Of a DNA stretch of 64,000 nucleotides, positions 36,563 through 48,300 are shown one piece after another (the first letter of the stretch is position 1; every line of letters starts with the position of its first letter). This DNA is from Ectobius pallidus. Its lineage: Eukaryota > Arthropoda > Insecta > Blattodea > Ectobiidae. The notes beneath the pieces are model-generated. The model made no database searches. It saw only the letters and a list, made by a program, of their open reading frames with translations, and had not been told where the DNA came from. The stretch is from assembly GCA_964059195.1 (NCBI GenBank), contig CAXKWD010000001.1:155422532-155486531 (forward strand), read 5' to 3'. The position numbers and the translations under genes were made by a program.

Positions 36563-36835
36563 CAGAGGCGTAACGAGTGGGGGGGTTTGGGGGTTTGAAC
36601 CCCCCCCCCATTGATTAAAAAAAGGAATATTGTACAATTTTGTTTAAGTCTATTTATAAATTACTTAATACGAGTATAAAGCGTGGGAAGCTTAAAACTC
36701 GTTATTGTGCATCTTATTTTTTTTATTTCCGGGGGAGGACCCCCGAACCCCCCTCTCCATGGGGGGTGTGGAATGCCCCCCAGACCCCCCGGATGTTATA
36801 ACCCCCCCCATATGGTTGGCCTGGTAACGCCTATG
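36563..36835. mobile_element. hAT-type MITE with CAGAGGCGTAAC ends, 273 bp
   Basis: The termini are CAGAGGCGTAAC and, reverse-complemented, CATAGGCGTTAC. The exact 8 bp duplication CCTGACAG lies at 36555-36562 and 36836-36843. It is flanked internally by long G/C homopolymer tracts. A second copy in opposite orientation is at 63074-63326, sharing the central GCTTAAAACTCGTTATTGTG and neighbouring sequence. It is non-coding. Confidence 0.92.
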
Positions 36836-36843
36836 CCTGACAG

Positions 36844-37407
36844 GGTAACGTTTTGATGCAGGATACGATAATTTTTTGAAAACTAATCCCGCTAGTTGAA
36901 GTAGATATCTGGCAGTATTAGGGTTTTAATTATAGTAGTTGTTATTGTATATAATCCTGCATAAGAACGGTCCAGCTAGTAATGTGTGCTCTGTGCGGAC
37001 TGTGCGGACTGTGGTGTTCGCTTGTTTGCGGTCACGACCACCTGGTTGCCATTAGTGGCGCTTTAAAATCCTGTACATTATCACTCAGTGGTTTCCCCGT
37101 TCTTCTCTTCCATCCAGCATTTCAAGAGCATAACATTTCTCTTTTAATAGCATTACATACATTAGGAATACTAATAAAATGAACAGTCCACACATGTTTG
37201 AGGTCGACACCATCCAATTTGCGACCAAAACTAGATTCTGGAATTAGATTCCAATTCATTTCAAGTTTGCTGTTTCTTCTTCTTTACCATTTCCGACTAT
37301 TTCCTTTATTATTTCTGTAGGCTGAAGTAAATTTAATTTTTCAGTTATTTTTTAGTTGGTTTTGTAGTTGGCCTACTCTTAAAAAAATAGCTGTTTTCGC
37401 ATTGGCA
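36844..37407. other. Non-coding, nothing recognised
   Basis: A 66-codon Cys-rich frame at 36982-37182 comes from a short GTGCGGACT direct repeat and has no family motif. Confidence 0.45.
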
Positions 37408-37420
37408 TTAACATCTCGAT

Positions 37421-37738
37421 GACCGCCGGCGTGGTCATGTGGTTAGCGTTGCTGACTACAGATCCGCCGGCCCGGGTTCTATCCCCGGTAACTCCTCGGA
37501 TTTTTCTGAGGTAGGGAGGTTTGGATCGCGGTGCACTCAGCCTCATGATTCAAATTGAGGAGCTACTTGATAGAGAAGTAGCGGCTCCGCTAATGGAAAC
37601 CACCATTAACGGCCGTGATTGTCGGCTTGCTGACCACATGCCCCCCAATCCTGTCATCTGCCTATGGTAAATGATGCAGCGGTCGGGTGGTAGGCCTTCA
37701 GGGATGTATCGCCACGGAGTTAAGTTTTAGTTAAGTTT
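37421..37738 (+). mobile_element. tRNA-derived SINE family A, 318 bp, with 13 bp target duplication
   Basis: The head has an A-box-like TGGTCATGTGGTTAGCG and a B-box-like GGGTTCTATCCCCGG, followed by a unique body and a short T/A-rich tail. The exact duplication TTAACATCTCGAT (37408-37420 and 37739-37751) marks LINE-assisted insertion. A second copy in reverse orientation is at 54142-54447. Confidence 0.92.
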
Positions 37739-37751
37739 TTAACATCTCGAT

Positions 37752-40700
37752 CCACAATGAAGAATTCTTTGCTTTACTTTATCTATCTTTTGTCGGTGTT
37801 AATTCTCTAAATTTAATTATTTTATTATGTTCTGAGTTTGTCTTTATAACCTTAATAAATCCTAAATTTGTTCCTACGATCATTGCATTTATAAATTTGA
37901 TTTTTTCTCCTTTGAATGATTTGAAGCACGTTTCTCCCTATTCTCTTGTATATATTACGCTATTGCATGTAATTTTATACTTGATAATATTATAGGATTT
38001 TGTCAGCTATTTGATTAATATTCAATATAGATATAAGCTATTTAATAAGTGAAATGACATGCAATTACAAGATGTATCGATAGGACTTTTATTCTTATTT
38101 TTATTTATTTATTTAATATTTAAATATTGATACAACATGCAAGTGACAAGTTTTACTATTTATTTCACATTGTAAAATTTTTCAATGATATTCTGTCTTC
38201 TAATACAGTCAGAAAAGAAAGAAATTACAAGATTGCATAAGAAAGATAAAATTACCTAGGTGTATAATCGTACTATTTAAGTAATTGCAACTACCTAGTA
38301 GTAATGAGCAATTGAAAATTAAATCTAAAATAACAATAGTAATTTAAATCTACAGCAAACTTCCCTACAGTCCTTTGGTGTCCTACCGTTCTGATTTTCC
38401 TTAATCTTTAATCGTTTAGCTCGAACGTTGGTTTACGTTCAGATTTCTCTGTACGCAAAATATAGGCCTACATTGTCTTTGATGGCGTCAGTTTTAATTT
38501 AACTTCTGTACACCAGTTACCTGATATTATTAGAGCTCGATTTGTTTTAGATTCCAGTTCTCGTCTTGAGTCTGCTGTAACAAAAGGATTGCATACAGTA
38601 AAGTGATCCCTATATAGAGTGGATCCCAGAAAATTGTTGCTCCACGATATTCTGAACCCCCTGTTGGGTATTTCAACACTCTGTTTACTAAGAGTCATAT
38701 GCTATTATAAAATACTGTATTATCCATGCCCATAAGGCAAAACCATCTTAGTAATGATGTCGAGGATGGTATTAGTCTGGCTTTCATGGATCTGCTTTCC
38801 AGAATGAGCACATCCTTATTTGCGTTGTTTCTTCTCTTTTCCCAGTTTTATCAGATTTACAAGTTTTTCCACCTGATCCTTCTATTCCTGTTTTCTTACG
38901 CTACGTTCATAATACGTTTCTGCATGACGTTTATTAAAAATATATGGATTAAACCGGGAAGAAAAAGAATCGTATGATGTTCGTGAATTTAATATAATCG
39001 TACACACAGCATGACTTAGCAGGTGACATAGGTACGAGAAACTGCACTTCTTATTTTCAAGGCACAATGATGATAGCGGATGCAAGAAAGCGAGGCTCGA
39101 AATAAGTAGATAGAAATAGCGGCAGTCAGCACTTCACGACGGCTGATATACACAGTCGGTAAAAGGGTTATTTTAAAAATTGTCATAACAGAATTAAACT
39201 TAACTCCACTGAACGATGAGACGCTACATCCCATGATGGAAAAGGGCCAACTTTTCGACCACTGCATCGTCAACCGCCATCTAGTGACTTCACTGATATG
39301 TGGGAGAATTTAGGGAGTGTATTTGTTAAGAAAAAGAAGTTAAAGAACACCGCAGAACTAAATGTAACTTAGCTTGATTTTCTTACAAATATGTGCTATG
39401 TGGGGCAGCCTGCAGTCGATCTGAATCCATCCTTAAAATGTCACGGTTACTTTAGGAGATTTCTGTGTAATTTAAAACTTCTTTTTGAAACTATGATCTA
39501 ACGAGTTTTATGGTAGGAAGCATTGGGGATATATATCTTAGGCTTACAATTAAAAGTTATAAGTAAAAAAAAATAATAACTCCTAGATTAAGTTTATGGA
39601 ACTTCTGATTTAGCAATTAAATGCCTAATTTATTATCGTGTTACGGTGTTGTTTGGCTTCATTGTTTGGACGTTGTTCTTTCATTTGCTAATAGCATGAT
39701 CCATGGGGGAAGGAACGAAGTGGAAATAAATCATTTCCATAATATTGTTCTAAGGCCAGTATTGATCACATTCCAAGAATTTTAAATGCATAATGTTAAA
39801 TAACATTTGCAGATATTATTTTATTTAAGTTTTGTCTTTCTTGAATGTCAACAAGACGTTTTATGAGCCCTTCAGGCATCGAAATTTACTTTTAATTTTC
39901 TTGAAGGTAAAATATTAGGTAGTCAACATAAATTTCACTCATTAGATACTAGCATCCCAATTTTAAACTAGTTATGCGTATTATATTGTTTTATGTTTTA
40001 AGTTTCTAACCTAGCTTTTGGAAACTTTACCAGTTGTGTATTAAGGTATAAATACAGCGTGCAAATTCGGAAAATTTTGTACAGAGGCTCTACTTTCGGC
40101 TTGGAGTTATTATGGCCTAGGATATGCGTACAACACAGGACCCACGTTTTGGATTCCCTCCCGGAGTACTTCGTGTTCAGGATTTTCTAGAAATCTATCG
40201 ACCTCAGTCGAGTTTGACTAGCGAATCTTGGAATTGTTAGCATTCAATTTCCCTTCATCTCCAGAATAATTAATTGCAATTCTGACAAGTCTTTCGTCTC
40301 CGATGGCTACTTACAATATTAGGGTTGAGCTGGACGACATTTCATTCTTCGAATCCCCTTGAAAAAAAAGTATGGTGCATAATTTTTTTCTCTCTATATA
40401 TAAATTGAGAAATTATTCGGACCACGTGAGAATCATCATTCTGAGCATAGCTTTTAAATAAACAGGTACTTCAAACGTTAGGAACCACTTGGATTCACTG
40501 GCCTGGTGATAGCGATGATTGGCTGCAATCACGTGATTCGAAACGGCACGAACTCAAACAGTGATACCAACTTTCCAAATTAACTTGCATCCAATTTTCC
40601 GGTAGAGGGCACCTACGTAATTGACTTCATTCGTTCTCGTATAAATATGTGTTATATAAACACTGTCATCTATTGCTATCGTATGAATGTAAGTGAGGGA

Positions 40701-41145
40701 GTCACCAAGCAACTGAAATTAAGGTTATATGGCATTCTACATAAGACACGCAGAAATAAGTATTTATTTATTTTCTGAAGAAATTTATGTTGATGAATTC
40801 GCATTGGAGACTACAGTTATTATCATGATGAATATAATAATTTATGGTTTACTCTTTCGTTAGCAAGGGAAATAAAAATTACATCGCGTATTCCAAATAT
40901 GCCAGAATATAATTGAAGTCTAAGGTAACAATATGAATACGTACTGCATTAATCGAAATATGTTTTGACTCCGGTTGGGAAATATTTACATACTATAGTA
41001 TTTTAGGAAAAAATTGACTAAAAGAGGTAAATTAAAATTCGCCAAATATTCTATTGATACCATTATACATTTGGGTTTTAAACAAATTATAGCTATTTAT
41101 TCGTAGAAACTTGTATTATTAAATAAATATGTAACACTAATGAAA
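37752..41145. other. Long non-coding stretch, nothing firmly recognised
   Basis: AT-rich, with a short (TATT)n run near 38099-38117. Frames of 60-85 codons at 38468-39273 are not recognisable and lack exon-like borders that I could support. Confidence 0.45.
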
Positions 41146-41151
41146 AAAATA

Positions 41152-41305
41152 AGAGTTATAATATAATGATTTTCAGTGAAAAATAAGTAACTAAATATAA
41201 ATATAAATAATATCTTACACACAAGCAAAGAGTTATAAAAATCTTGATTTTCATAGAAAAATAAATAACTAAAAAGAAATAGAAATAATATTTTACACAC
41301 AAGCA
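41152..41305. repeat. Two-copy tandem repeat of 77 bp
   Basis: AGAGTTATAA...ATTTTCA...GAAAAATAARTAACTAAA...TTACACACAAGCAA occurs twice, with starts at about 41152 and 41229. The copies are about 80% identical by eye. An 86-codon minus-strand frame covering it is an artefact of this repeat. Confidence 0.75.
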
Positions 41306-42430
41306 ATGTTGCATTGCCCTGTTTGGAAGATGGTAAGTTTACTACATTTTTTTCCACAAATGTTTAAATGTTTAATGTTGACGGATACCCAATTTACAGA
41401 AGAAGATTTGGAAGCAAGGTTATTTCTATCGGTTCATTACAATTATATAATTGTTGGATTGTACGTTTGTATGTATCTGCCCTGAAAATACTTTTCATAA
41501 GGCTTTTTGAGCAATGGGTTCAGTCAGATATCGCTATAAATATGTTTCGATTGAACTCTTACCCATGAGTAACGATTATTTTTTTTAGTTGATTAAAAGG
41601 ATCATTAAACCGTTTCTAGATTCTTAGACTCGAATCCATTGGGTTAAAGTACCTCTCGAAGAATGCTACTTAAATTGTTTGGTTCAAAAAAGAAAAGAAT
41701 AAACAGAAAAACTCATCGTCTACGTGCATAGGGCCAGTAATCAACCAACTACTGAGTCACTGAAGTAGAAAGAAAAATAAATCGATGCTTCAATAATTCC
41801 CAACAGCTATTTTCTATAATGAATTATAACGATATGGTTTCGTGTATTTGTTAGCAGGAGCAGTAATCAACTGAGAGCAAAATGACATAGAATGAAACCC
41901 ATCCATTGTTTTCTTTAAAAGGTGTTGTAACACGATTTAATCTTTATTCTCTTCCTCTTACATTTAAGATGGCCTAGAATGCCCTGAAGGAAAGATACTT
42001 AAGAAGCAATTAGTACTACCGGAACGATCAATCACCATCCAGTGAATTAAATATACCAACATTACCATCTCGTGAATGATGCCGGCGAACATTATTTACC
42101 GCGAATATACATGCCGACCTCAGAGATGATATTATTCAAGCTGGGACAGAGTCTCGGTGGACTTTCCTTTATCTGTTATTCCGATTCACACTGATTCAGT
42201 TTGCTTTCTGCTCTTTGTGGATCATCTCTGCTTTGTCCTCTGTACTCTGTGGTCACTGCTCTCAGCTCTGTTTGTTTCCCCTATTCTCCTGTTGGTCAAG
42301 ACAAGTCACTATACACAGTGTCCCATGAACTTCTCCTCATAAGGCTTTTTAATGCTGACATTCAGCAATACACATGATTTATATAGAAAAAATTAAGATT
42401 TCATTTTTACTTCTAATGTCCGCACCATAG
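41306..42430. other. Non-coding, nothing recognised
   Basis: No coding, RNA or repeat signal supported. Confidence 0.45.
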
Positions 42431-42433
42431 ATA

Positions 42434-42850
42434 CTATAGGAAAGGAAGTATTGTTTCCGACCCCCAAATTCGAAGTTGAGTTTTTAACATAAATATACCT
42501 TTAGAGGTCCTCTAAGTCCAAAAACACTATTTTCGGAAACATGTCTACATGTGTATGTGCGTGTGTCTGTGACCAGCATAGCTCCTGAACGGAAAATCGT
42601 ATGAAAACAAAATTTTGTATTTCGATTAGGTACCTTCTGAGGATGTGACACGAAGATTTACGACGATTTTCTCTTATTTTTAATGGGACTTTACACGAAG
42701 AAAATTTTGTTTGCCGCGATTTTCTCGAAAACAACTCGAACGATTTTCTTTGAATTTTACACATGGGGTATTTATGCTAAGAGCTAAAACTTTTATTTGA
42801 AAATTGTTTTCGAAAAAGTCTCTTAAAGGTAGTTATAAGTCACAAACTCT
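42434..42850. repeat. Unclassified dispersed-repeat-like block
   Basis: This block is compositionally distinct. It has a TGTGTATGTGCGTGTGTCTG stretch, GACCAGCATAGCTCCTGAAC, and a CTCGAAAACAACTCGAACGA motif. The latter resembles the CTCAAAAACCATTTGATCAATTGAAAC stretch of the TTAA element in style but not in sequence. I recognise this style from insect dispersed repeats but cannot name a family. Boundaries are approximate. Confidence 0.35.
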
Positions 42851-43675
42851 GAATATAGGCTCTTTGCAATTCGGCCTCTTTGTTCTATATCAGAATGTGA
42901 AGTGAGAAAGATGTATTAGTTATGCTTTAAGTACAGAAAGTTACGTCAGTGCATCAGCTTTATTTGTGTTCTGTAACTTCGGGGTTGCAATGTAATTTGG
43001 TAACGACATTATCTTCGTTTTACAACCAATTTACAGGAAAAGAATGTCATACATAATATACTATACTAAGAGGCTAACTTTTATTTGGACAGAGGAAGTT
43101 AAGTGATGTTCACATCAGATTTTTGTCTTTTGCTGAGAGTTTGGTAAAGTGTTACATTATATAAAAATCACATAGGCATCCCGTATTGTTAAAAAATTAC
43201 TTTGCGAGGAACTCCATACCAACACATCAAAGGTATGTAAATTTAATGTGTAATTAATTCACAAAAGGTACTCCGGATCTTAAGATGTGTTAAGAATTAG
43301 TATACGTTTTTAAACACTTATGAATAAACTTGTATTTAAATTATATTAGTTTCATTTACAATTTGGAATTAGGTGCCGAAAGAGTCAGTAGAAAGAATTT
43401 TCCCATTTCCAAGATGAGACTCATAAACGCAATGGCTGAAAGGAAGGGTTCCAAGATACCTATCAGTATCTAGTGGGCCTATTCTAGTCCAATATAAAAC
43501 AATTTAAATGTAAAGAAGGAATATTGGAAGTTAATTGGTGTTATATTACGTCTATGAGGAATAGCAACATATATACACAGTTTCTAATGTTCGGTAGCAC
43601 TTTTTAAAATCTATTGCACAAAAACTAAAAATTATTAATATTTCTTACGTAAATGTGTGTCACATTAAAGAGAAA
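42851..43675. other. Non-coding, nothing recognised
   Basis: AT-rich. No supported feature. Confidence 0.45.
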
Positions 43676-43679
43676 CCCA

Positions 43680-43990
43680 AATGGGTTTGTCTTCAATATT
43701 TCGTTTTACAATAACTTGATATAGGAACCGCATGTAATACGGCAGATCAAACTCTTGCCATACGCTTTGGAGCATATTCTCAGTTATAGTGGTAGTAACT
43801 TCTTTTATCATATGCTTATAGATTTTACATATAATCTTCGATGTATCCTCCGTAGGAAGAAGTCACAGGGAGTAATATCCGGAAAGTCGCCATCTTTACA
43901 AAACGCCAACTGCGGCGAATGGGGAAACTACGAGCACTGGCACCCAATTCTTAACACAACCATTTGAGTTCCTCTTTAATACGACATAAT
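43680..43990 (-). pseudogene. Mariner/Tc1-superfamily transposase C-terminal remnant
   Basis: On the minus strand one frame reads DGDFPDITPCDFFLRRIHRR followed by a Tyr-Val-containing stretch. After a frameshift the sequence resumes VTTTITENMLQSVWQEFDLP. This corresponds to the SPDLTPCDFFLWGxxKDxVY and IxxxMLQxVWxEFDxRxxxC blocks around and after the last catalytic Asp of mariner-type transposases. Only this C-terminal third remains and the frames are broken. It belongs to a different family from the mariner at 21.6-22.2 kb. Confidence 0.75.
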
Positions 43991-44870
43991 GAAAGCTGTA
44001 TCAGTTGTAGTTTTTTTTTATTAAATTAATTAAAAAAATAGTTACCGGACTTCAGCAACACGATGTATAATATAATACTTTACATATGTTATCAAGACAA
44101 GGCGAAACTGCAGAAAATTATATTCAACCTAAAACTTCTAAATTACAGTCAGTACAATAATGTAGTCAAAAAGATGAATTAGTTTATACAAATTCCATCC
44201 AACACTGCATATGAAAATTTGTTCATTTAGGCTATCTATCATGTTGAATTTATAAATTATACATTTAAATTTACAATAATGTCATAAGTGGCTCAGTAAA
44301 GGGAATAGCCTAAACTTGTTTGAACCTAAAGGAATACATGGCTGAACCAAAAGTATGTTTGTATATAGATTTCAATTTTCTAGTAAGGTGCTGTACATTC
44401 TTCACTGATGGATGAGTGCTGTAGTTCCTTTTTCACCATATCAAGCAAATAAAGTTTGTTATTGAATAATCTAGTACGTAATATCGTTACCTTCTTCACA
44501 ATTGCAGAATTGAAAAATTACGCATAGAAAAATACCATATAGATTAGGAATCAACTTTGATACTTATTAAAAAATGATTTGGAGACGTGGTATGGTAACT
44601 CGACCCGTCATTCATGATTTAGGAAGCCACAGTGACACTGTCCTTACTACGGATTGAACATGAACCTTCCGAAGATAAGAGGCTTATGTAGCGCTTACGT
44701 TAATGGCGGGATCATCAGTTGAGGATAAATATACAAAAATATATCCTACAGTACTAAATTTAATATTACATAAATTAACAAACACCTTACATTTTACATA
44801 GAAATATTATGTCTAAATCATTTCTATGTCTAGATAATTTTATATTCTAAACCTGGTTAAACATAACGTT
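43991..44870. other. Non-coding, nothing recognised
   Basis: AT-rich. No supported feature. Confidence 0.45.
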
Positions 44871-44874
44871 ATTA

Positions 44875-45150
44875 TCTGTGGATTACTGTCTTTCCTTGAA
44901 GAGTTTTTCTTCCTTTCCCATGAACATTCACTGTGGATTCGAACACAGAACCAAGAGCGAGCGCACTAATGAATCTGGAAACATTAACAGGATTAAAATC
45001 CCATTCACTTGTTTCTACAGCAGGCAGCTAGTGCTCGATGTGGCAGGAAGAGGAACTGTTCATTTGTGCAGGCATTACGGGGATTAATACAGGGGAAGCG
45101 ATTCAATCCAATAACATCCACAAGATTAGTTTCTATGGCAACTAGATAAA
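44875..45150. promoter_or_regulatory. Candidate conserved non-coding element
   Basis: This segment is GC-richer, free of simple repeats and dense in transcription-factor-like words. They include AACAGGATTAAAATCCC (an Otx/bicoid-class GGATTA core), CACTTG and CAGGCAGCT E-box-like words, and CTATGGCAACTAG (RFX X-box-like half). An ATGGCAACTA word also occurs near 25917. The 69-codon frame across it has no motif. Enhancer function is inference from composition only. Confidence 0.25.
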
Positions 45151-45640
45151 AAGTGTAAATGCAATACATTCCGGCAAAATAACAATTTATCTATCAAAAT
45201 ATATATTTTACCCAAGTATTCAAAACTCATTCCTCAATAATCTCTTTATAGAATTCATCTCGCACCCAATGATCCAGCCTCGCAGTTCATTACATAATCT
45301 CTCTGTTTCTCTATAATAATGACTAGGTATTTTTTTAAACGATTAAACTTCTGAATATTCTGTTTTAAGCTGAATTTTTAGATACTCCACTCTTCTAATC
45401 TCTATATCATTTTGACCAGGTTGTAACCTCTTTCATATGTTAATAAAAAAATTAAAGAGCGTATCATTACCTAGAACAATCATTGGATGTGAAGCACCAA
45501 AGGTTCAATTAAAAGAAATTTACGTCAACAAATTGATAGTAGTTTCTGAAAGTGATAATGTTCAACCTACTTCAATTTTTATCATAAAATTATAAATTCG
45601 TGCATATCTTGAGATATTACATTTTTTTGCAAACAAATAA
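45151..45640. other. Non-coding, nothing recognised
   Basis: No supported feature. Confidence 0.45.
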
Positions 45641-45645
45641 TGCTA

Positions 45646-45800
45646 ACGAGCGAGGTGTCCGAGACATCAACGTCGTGGACTCGCAATCGGGATGTCCCAG
45701 TTTAAAACCTCGTGGCCGGCCAATTTGACGTGGTCTTCTTCATGGTTCTCCCCGTCGCCAAGGCAAATACTTGAGATACTTACTTACCATGATTGATAAC
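45646..45800 (+). mobile_element. tRNA-derived SINE family B, plus strand
   Basis: The head GAGCGAGGTGTCCGAGACAT resembles the class II tRNA A box (GxGGCCGAG, as in Ser/Leu tRNAs). CGTGGACTCGCAATCGGGAT and a decayed B box (CCCAGTTTAAAACC) follow, then the body word GGCCGGCCAATTTGACGTGG. Reverse copies of the same GGCCGGCCA...TTTGACATGG body occur at 49376 and 52060. Confidence 0.75.
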
Positions 45801-46738
45801 CGCAATTTCACTTATATCATAATCATTTTTAAAATTCTATATCAGTTAAAATTAATTTTCGAAAAGAATTAAACTTCTCGGACATATTCTAAAAATGTAT
45901 ACAATGTACCTTTCACTAAAATAAACACGAAACTAAGTACGTCCATGTTACTTTCCATGATCCTTATAAAGTTTTTATCATTTGTATTTACTATTATTGA
46001 GAAGTATTGTGAAAGAAACTTTCCCGGGGGTGTAAAATTCATAATAATTTTCGTACCGCTGTTTGTGGAAGATTAAAACCTTGAAAAGCACAAAGACTGT
46101 CAAAGAAACAGTCAGAAATTCAAACAGGTCGTCTGTTATGAACCTGATGAATCTCACAAATGATAATTAATCATTTCATTCCAAATGAATATTTGTGTAC
46201 CTGACCATACAAAGGGGCTAACCGGCAAATTTAAAAAAAATGATATTTTACTATACAATCGTGGTACATGGAATCCTGCATTGCCCTACAAAAGCGCTAA
46301 GTGAAATTCATAATAGTGAGGCTGCAAAGTTTCTCGAAAGAGAGCACCGCAGGTAAGGGCCAATGCTATTTCTTTACAAGAATTGTTGATTATCTCAGAA
46401 AGTTAATTTGGGCATTTAGCTCCTCTGTAAGGTTAAGTACATAGGCTATTTATTTTATTTAACAACTTTTTTTTCAAAATTTTAAAAGAATATACGCGCG
46501 GGAACGCAGTATTTAGTATACACAGATGTAAAAGCATACAGAGATATAGGAAATTACTAAAGTAAAATTAGGAAATATGTAGAAAAGTATTAGAGTAATA
46601 GGAAATTATATGAAATTATTAGAGTATAGGAGTTATAGTAGATTATTAAAGTAAAACACACAAAGCAAATGCATTAATTATGCCTATACTACTTGCAATG
46701 TGTCAACCCTGTTACGAAAACATTAAGATACTTCGGTT
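45801..46738. other. Non-coding, nothing recognised
   Basis: AT-rich. A run of ATAGGAAATTA words near 46545-46640 suggests a short decayed tandem repeat. Confidence 0.4.
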
Positions 46739-47090
46739 ATATGGTAGTTTTGTAGAATCCGCCTATATACCACAAATGTAACAATAAGCTGAAGTTTATG
46801 AGAGAGAGGAAAGTAAATGAATGAACTATGAAATAATGTGGTTTATTAAGATATTTAAAAGTAAGATTGTATATTACGTGTATCAATTAATCTAAAATAT
46901 TAAATATCATTGAGCTCAATGATATTTAATATTTTAGATTAATTGATACACTTAATATACAATCTTACTTTTAAATATCTTAATAAACCACATTATTTCA
47001 TAGTTCATTCATTTATTTTCCTCTCTCTCATAAACTTCAGCTTATTGTTACATTTGTGGTATATAGGCGGATTCTACGAAACTACCATAT
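46739..47090. repeat. 352 bp spacerless palindrome
   Basis: Two 176 bp arms, 46739-46914 and 46915-47090, are reverse complements with only about three mismatches. They meet at GAGCTC (46912-46917) with no spacer. The outer ends read ATATGGTAG and CTACCATAT. The single strand could fold into one hairpin. Candidates are a foldback-type MITE flanked by TA, an inverted duplication, or a sequencing hairpin artefact. No coding content. Confidence 0.95.
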
Positions 47091-47810
47091 ATTCTACTAT
47101 ACCACAGGAAAAATGAAACTAATTAATTATACTTCGGTTAAGTATTTTCCAGTATTTTAAATTAAACACATATGAGTGTGTATCGAATTTAAAACCCGTT
47201 GCCCACGAAACACAACTAATTTCCTTATTTACACAATGATATAGATCTTTCTAGATTAGAAAAGCTTTTAGTGCTATTTCAGTTCCACTTTACATCCGCG
47301 TACTATGGTAATATCTTTCTGAAGCTTATAAATTATAAAGAACGTAGAAGTCCCGAAAATTTTCCCTTATCATAGCAGTGTTGTCCCTCATATAGGCTCG
47401 AGCACAAAGAAAGCTTAATTCCAGCGATGTTCTGGTGCTGACAGAGGTGCTTTAGGACATCAACATGGAACGTGGGCAGAATAAGCCAGGCCCAACTCTT
47501 TCAATGCATTATCTCTTCCATTTATCTTATTTTTAACCGCTTTTCCTGCACTCCGCTTTGAATGTGGCGAGTCTCTATAGATACAGAACATAAAGTGCAC
47601 TGCACACATAATGTATGTTTCCCTCTGTTTTGAAGCGATCTGCAGATCTCTCAGATATATAACATTATGAGCAAAGAGGTTGAGCTTATCTTTAGCTGTT
47701 TGGACGATTTAGTCTAAAGACTATTTAAGAAATGGATAGGAATGAATTTGAAACAATTCATGACAAACAAAAAATCCAGTTAAAATTTTTCAAAGGGAAC
47801 AAGGGAGGGA
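47091..47810. other. Non-coding; GC-richer block at about 47440-47690
   Basis: No gene. The block at 47440-47690 is richer in mixed sequence and could be a conserved non-coding element, but no decisive motif is visible. Confidence 0.35.
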
Positions 47811-47941
47811 TATATGTGTATTCTTATCTTTTGTATCTTTTGTTTTTTTATTTTGTATGTATGAATTTATTTTGGCATGAACATTGTAATTGGGTTTTCT
47901 ACCTGTAATGTTCATTATTATTAAATAAATAAATAAATATA
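47811..47941 (+). mobile_element. LINE 3' tail with (AAAT)n
   Basis: TGTAATGTTCATTATTATTAAATAAATAAATAAATAT is preceded by a T-rich 3'-UTR-like stretch. Tails of short TAAA/AAAT repeats are typical of CR1/Jockey-type LINE ends. No coding part is adjacent on this strand. Confidence 0.45.
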
Positions 47942-47964
47942 TTGTAAATTATGAAAGAATACTT

Positions 47965-48300
47965 ACTCAATAGCAACAGATAATTCCAGAGCAAGCTAAA
48001 GGTATATTATGTAGTTTATGGACCCCGGAGGTTCACTGACGCGATTACATGAGTCCGTTATTCAACCATATTCTGTGCTAACTCCATCCAACCATCCCTC
48101 CCAAATTCTACTTCCCTTAAATATATTCTAATATTGTCCTCCCACCTACGTCTAGGTCTTCCACGTGGTCTTTTCCCTTCGAGTCTCCCAGTCAATATTT
48201 TTTATATATGTCTTTCCTCTCTCATGCGCGCAATATGTTCAGTCTATTTCACCCTTCGTGATTTAACTGCTCTTATTACATCAAGAATAAATGTCCCAAA
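47965..48300 (-). pseudogene. LINE ORF C-terminal fragment
   Basis: The minus strand reads VKWTEHIARMRERKDIYKIL, then TGRLEGKRPRGRPRRRWEDN, IRIYLREVEFGRDGWMELAQ. This is the canonical HxxRM...GRPRRRWEDNI...DL...W..LAQ tail of insect non-LTR polyproteins. It is more intact than its paralogue at 24520-24805 and lies in the same orientation. No reverse-transcriptase core is present. Confidence 0.85.

Noticed and set aside
36982..37182. Cys-rich secreted peptide starting MCALCGLCGLWC
   Set aside because: The Cys pattern comes from a short GTGCGGACT direct repeat; no signal-peptide cleavage context, splice sites or family match.
41097..41357. 86-codon frame with internal Phe/Leu-rich repeats resembling membrane segments
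   Set aside because: The repeat comes from the 77 bp AT-rich tandem duplication; hydrophobicity follows from TTT/TTA codons on the minus strand.
42157..42342. 61-codon hydrophobic frame as a small membrane protein
   Set aside because: Pyrimidine-rich DNA yields Leu/Phe/Ser codons by chance; nothing else supports a gene.
45646..45720. tRNA genes at several A/B-box pairs (45646, 52080, 54521, 56550, 62290)
   Set aside because: Acceptor and anticodon stems do not close, and bodies continue into SINE sequence with tails or target duplications. They are tRNA-derived retroposons.
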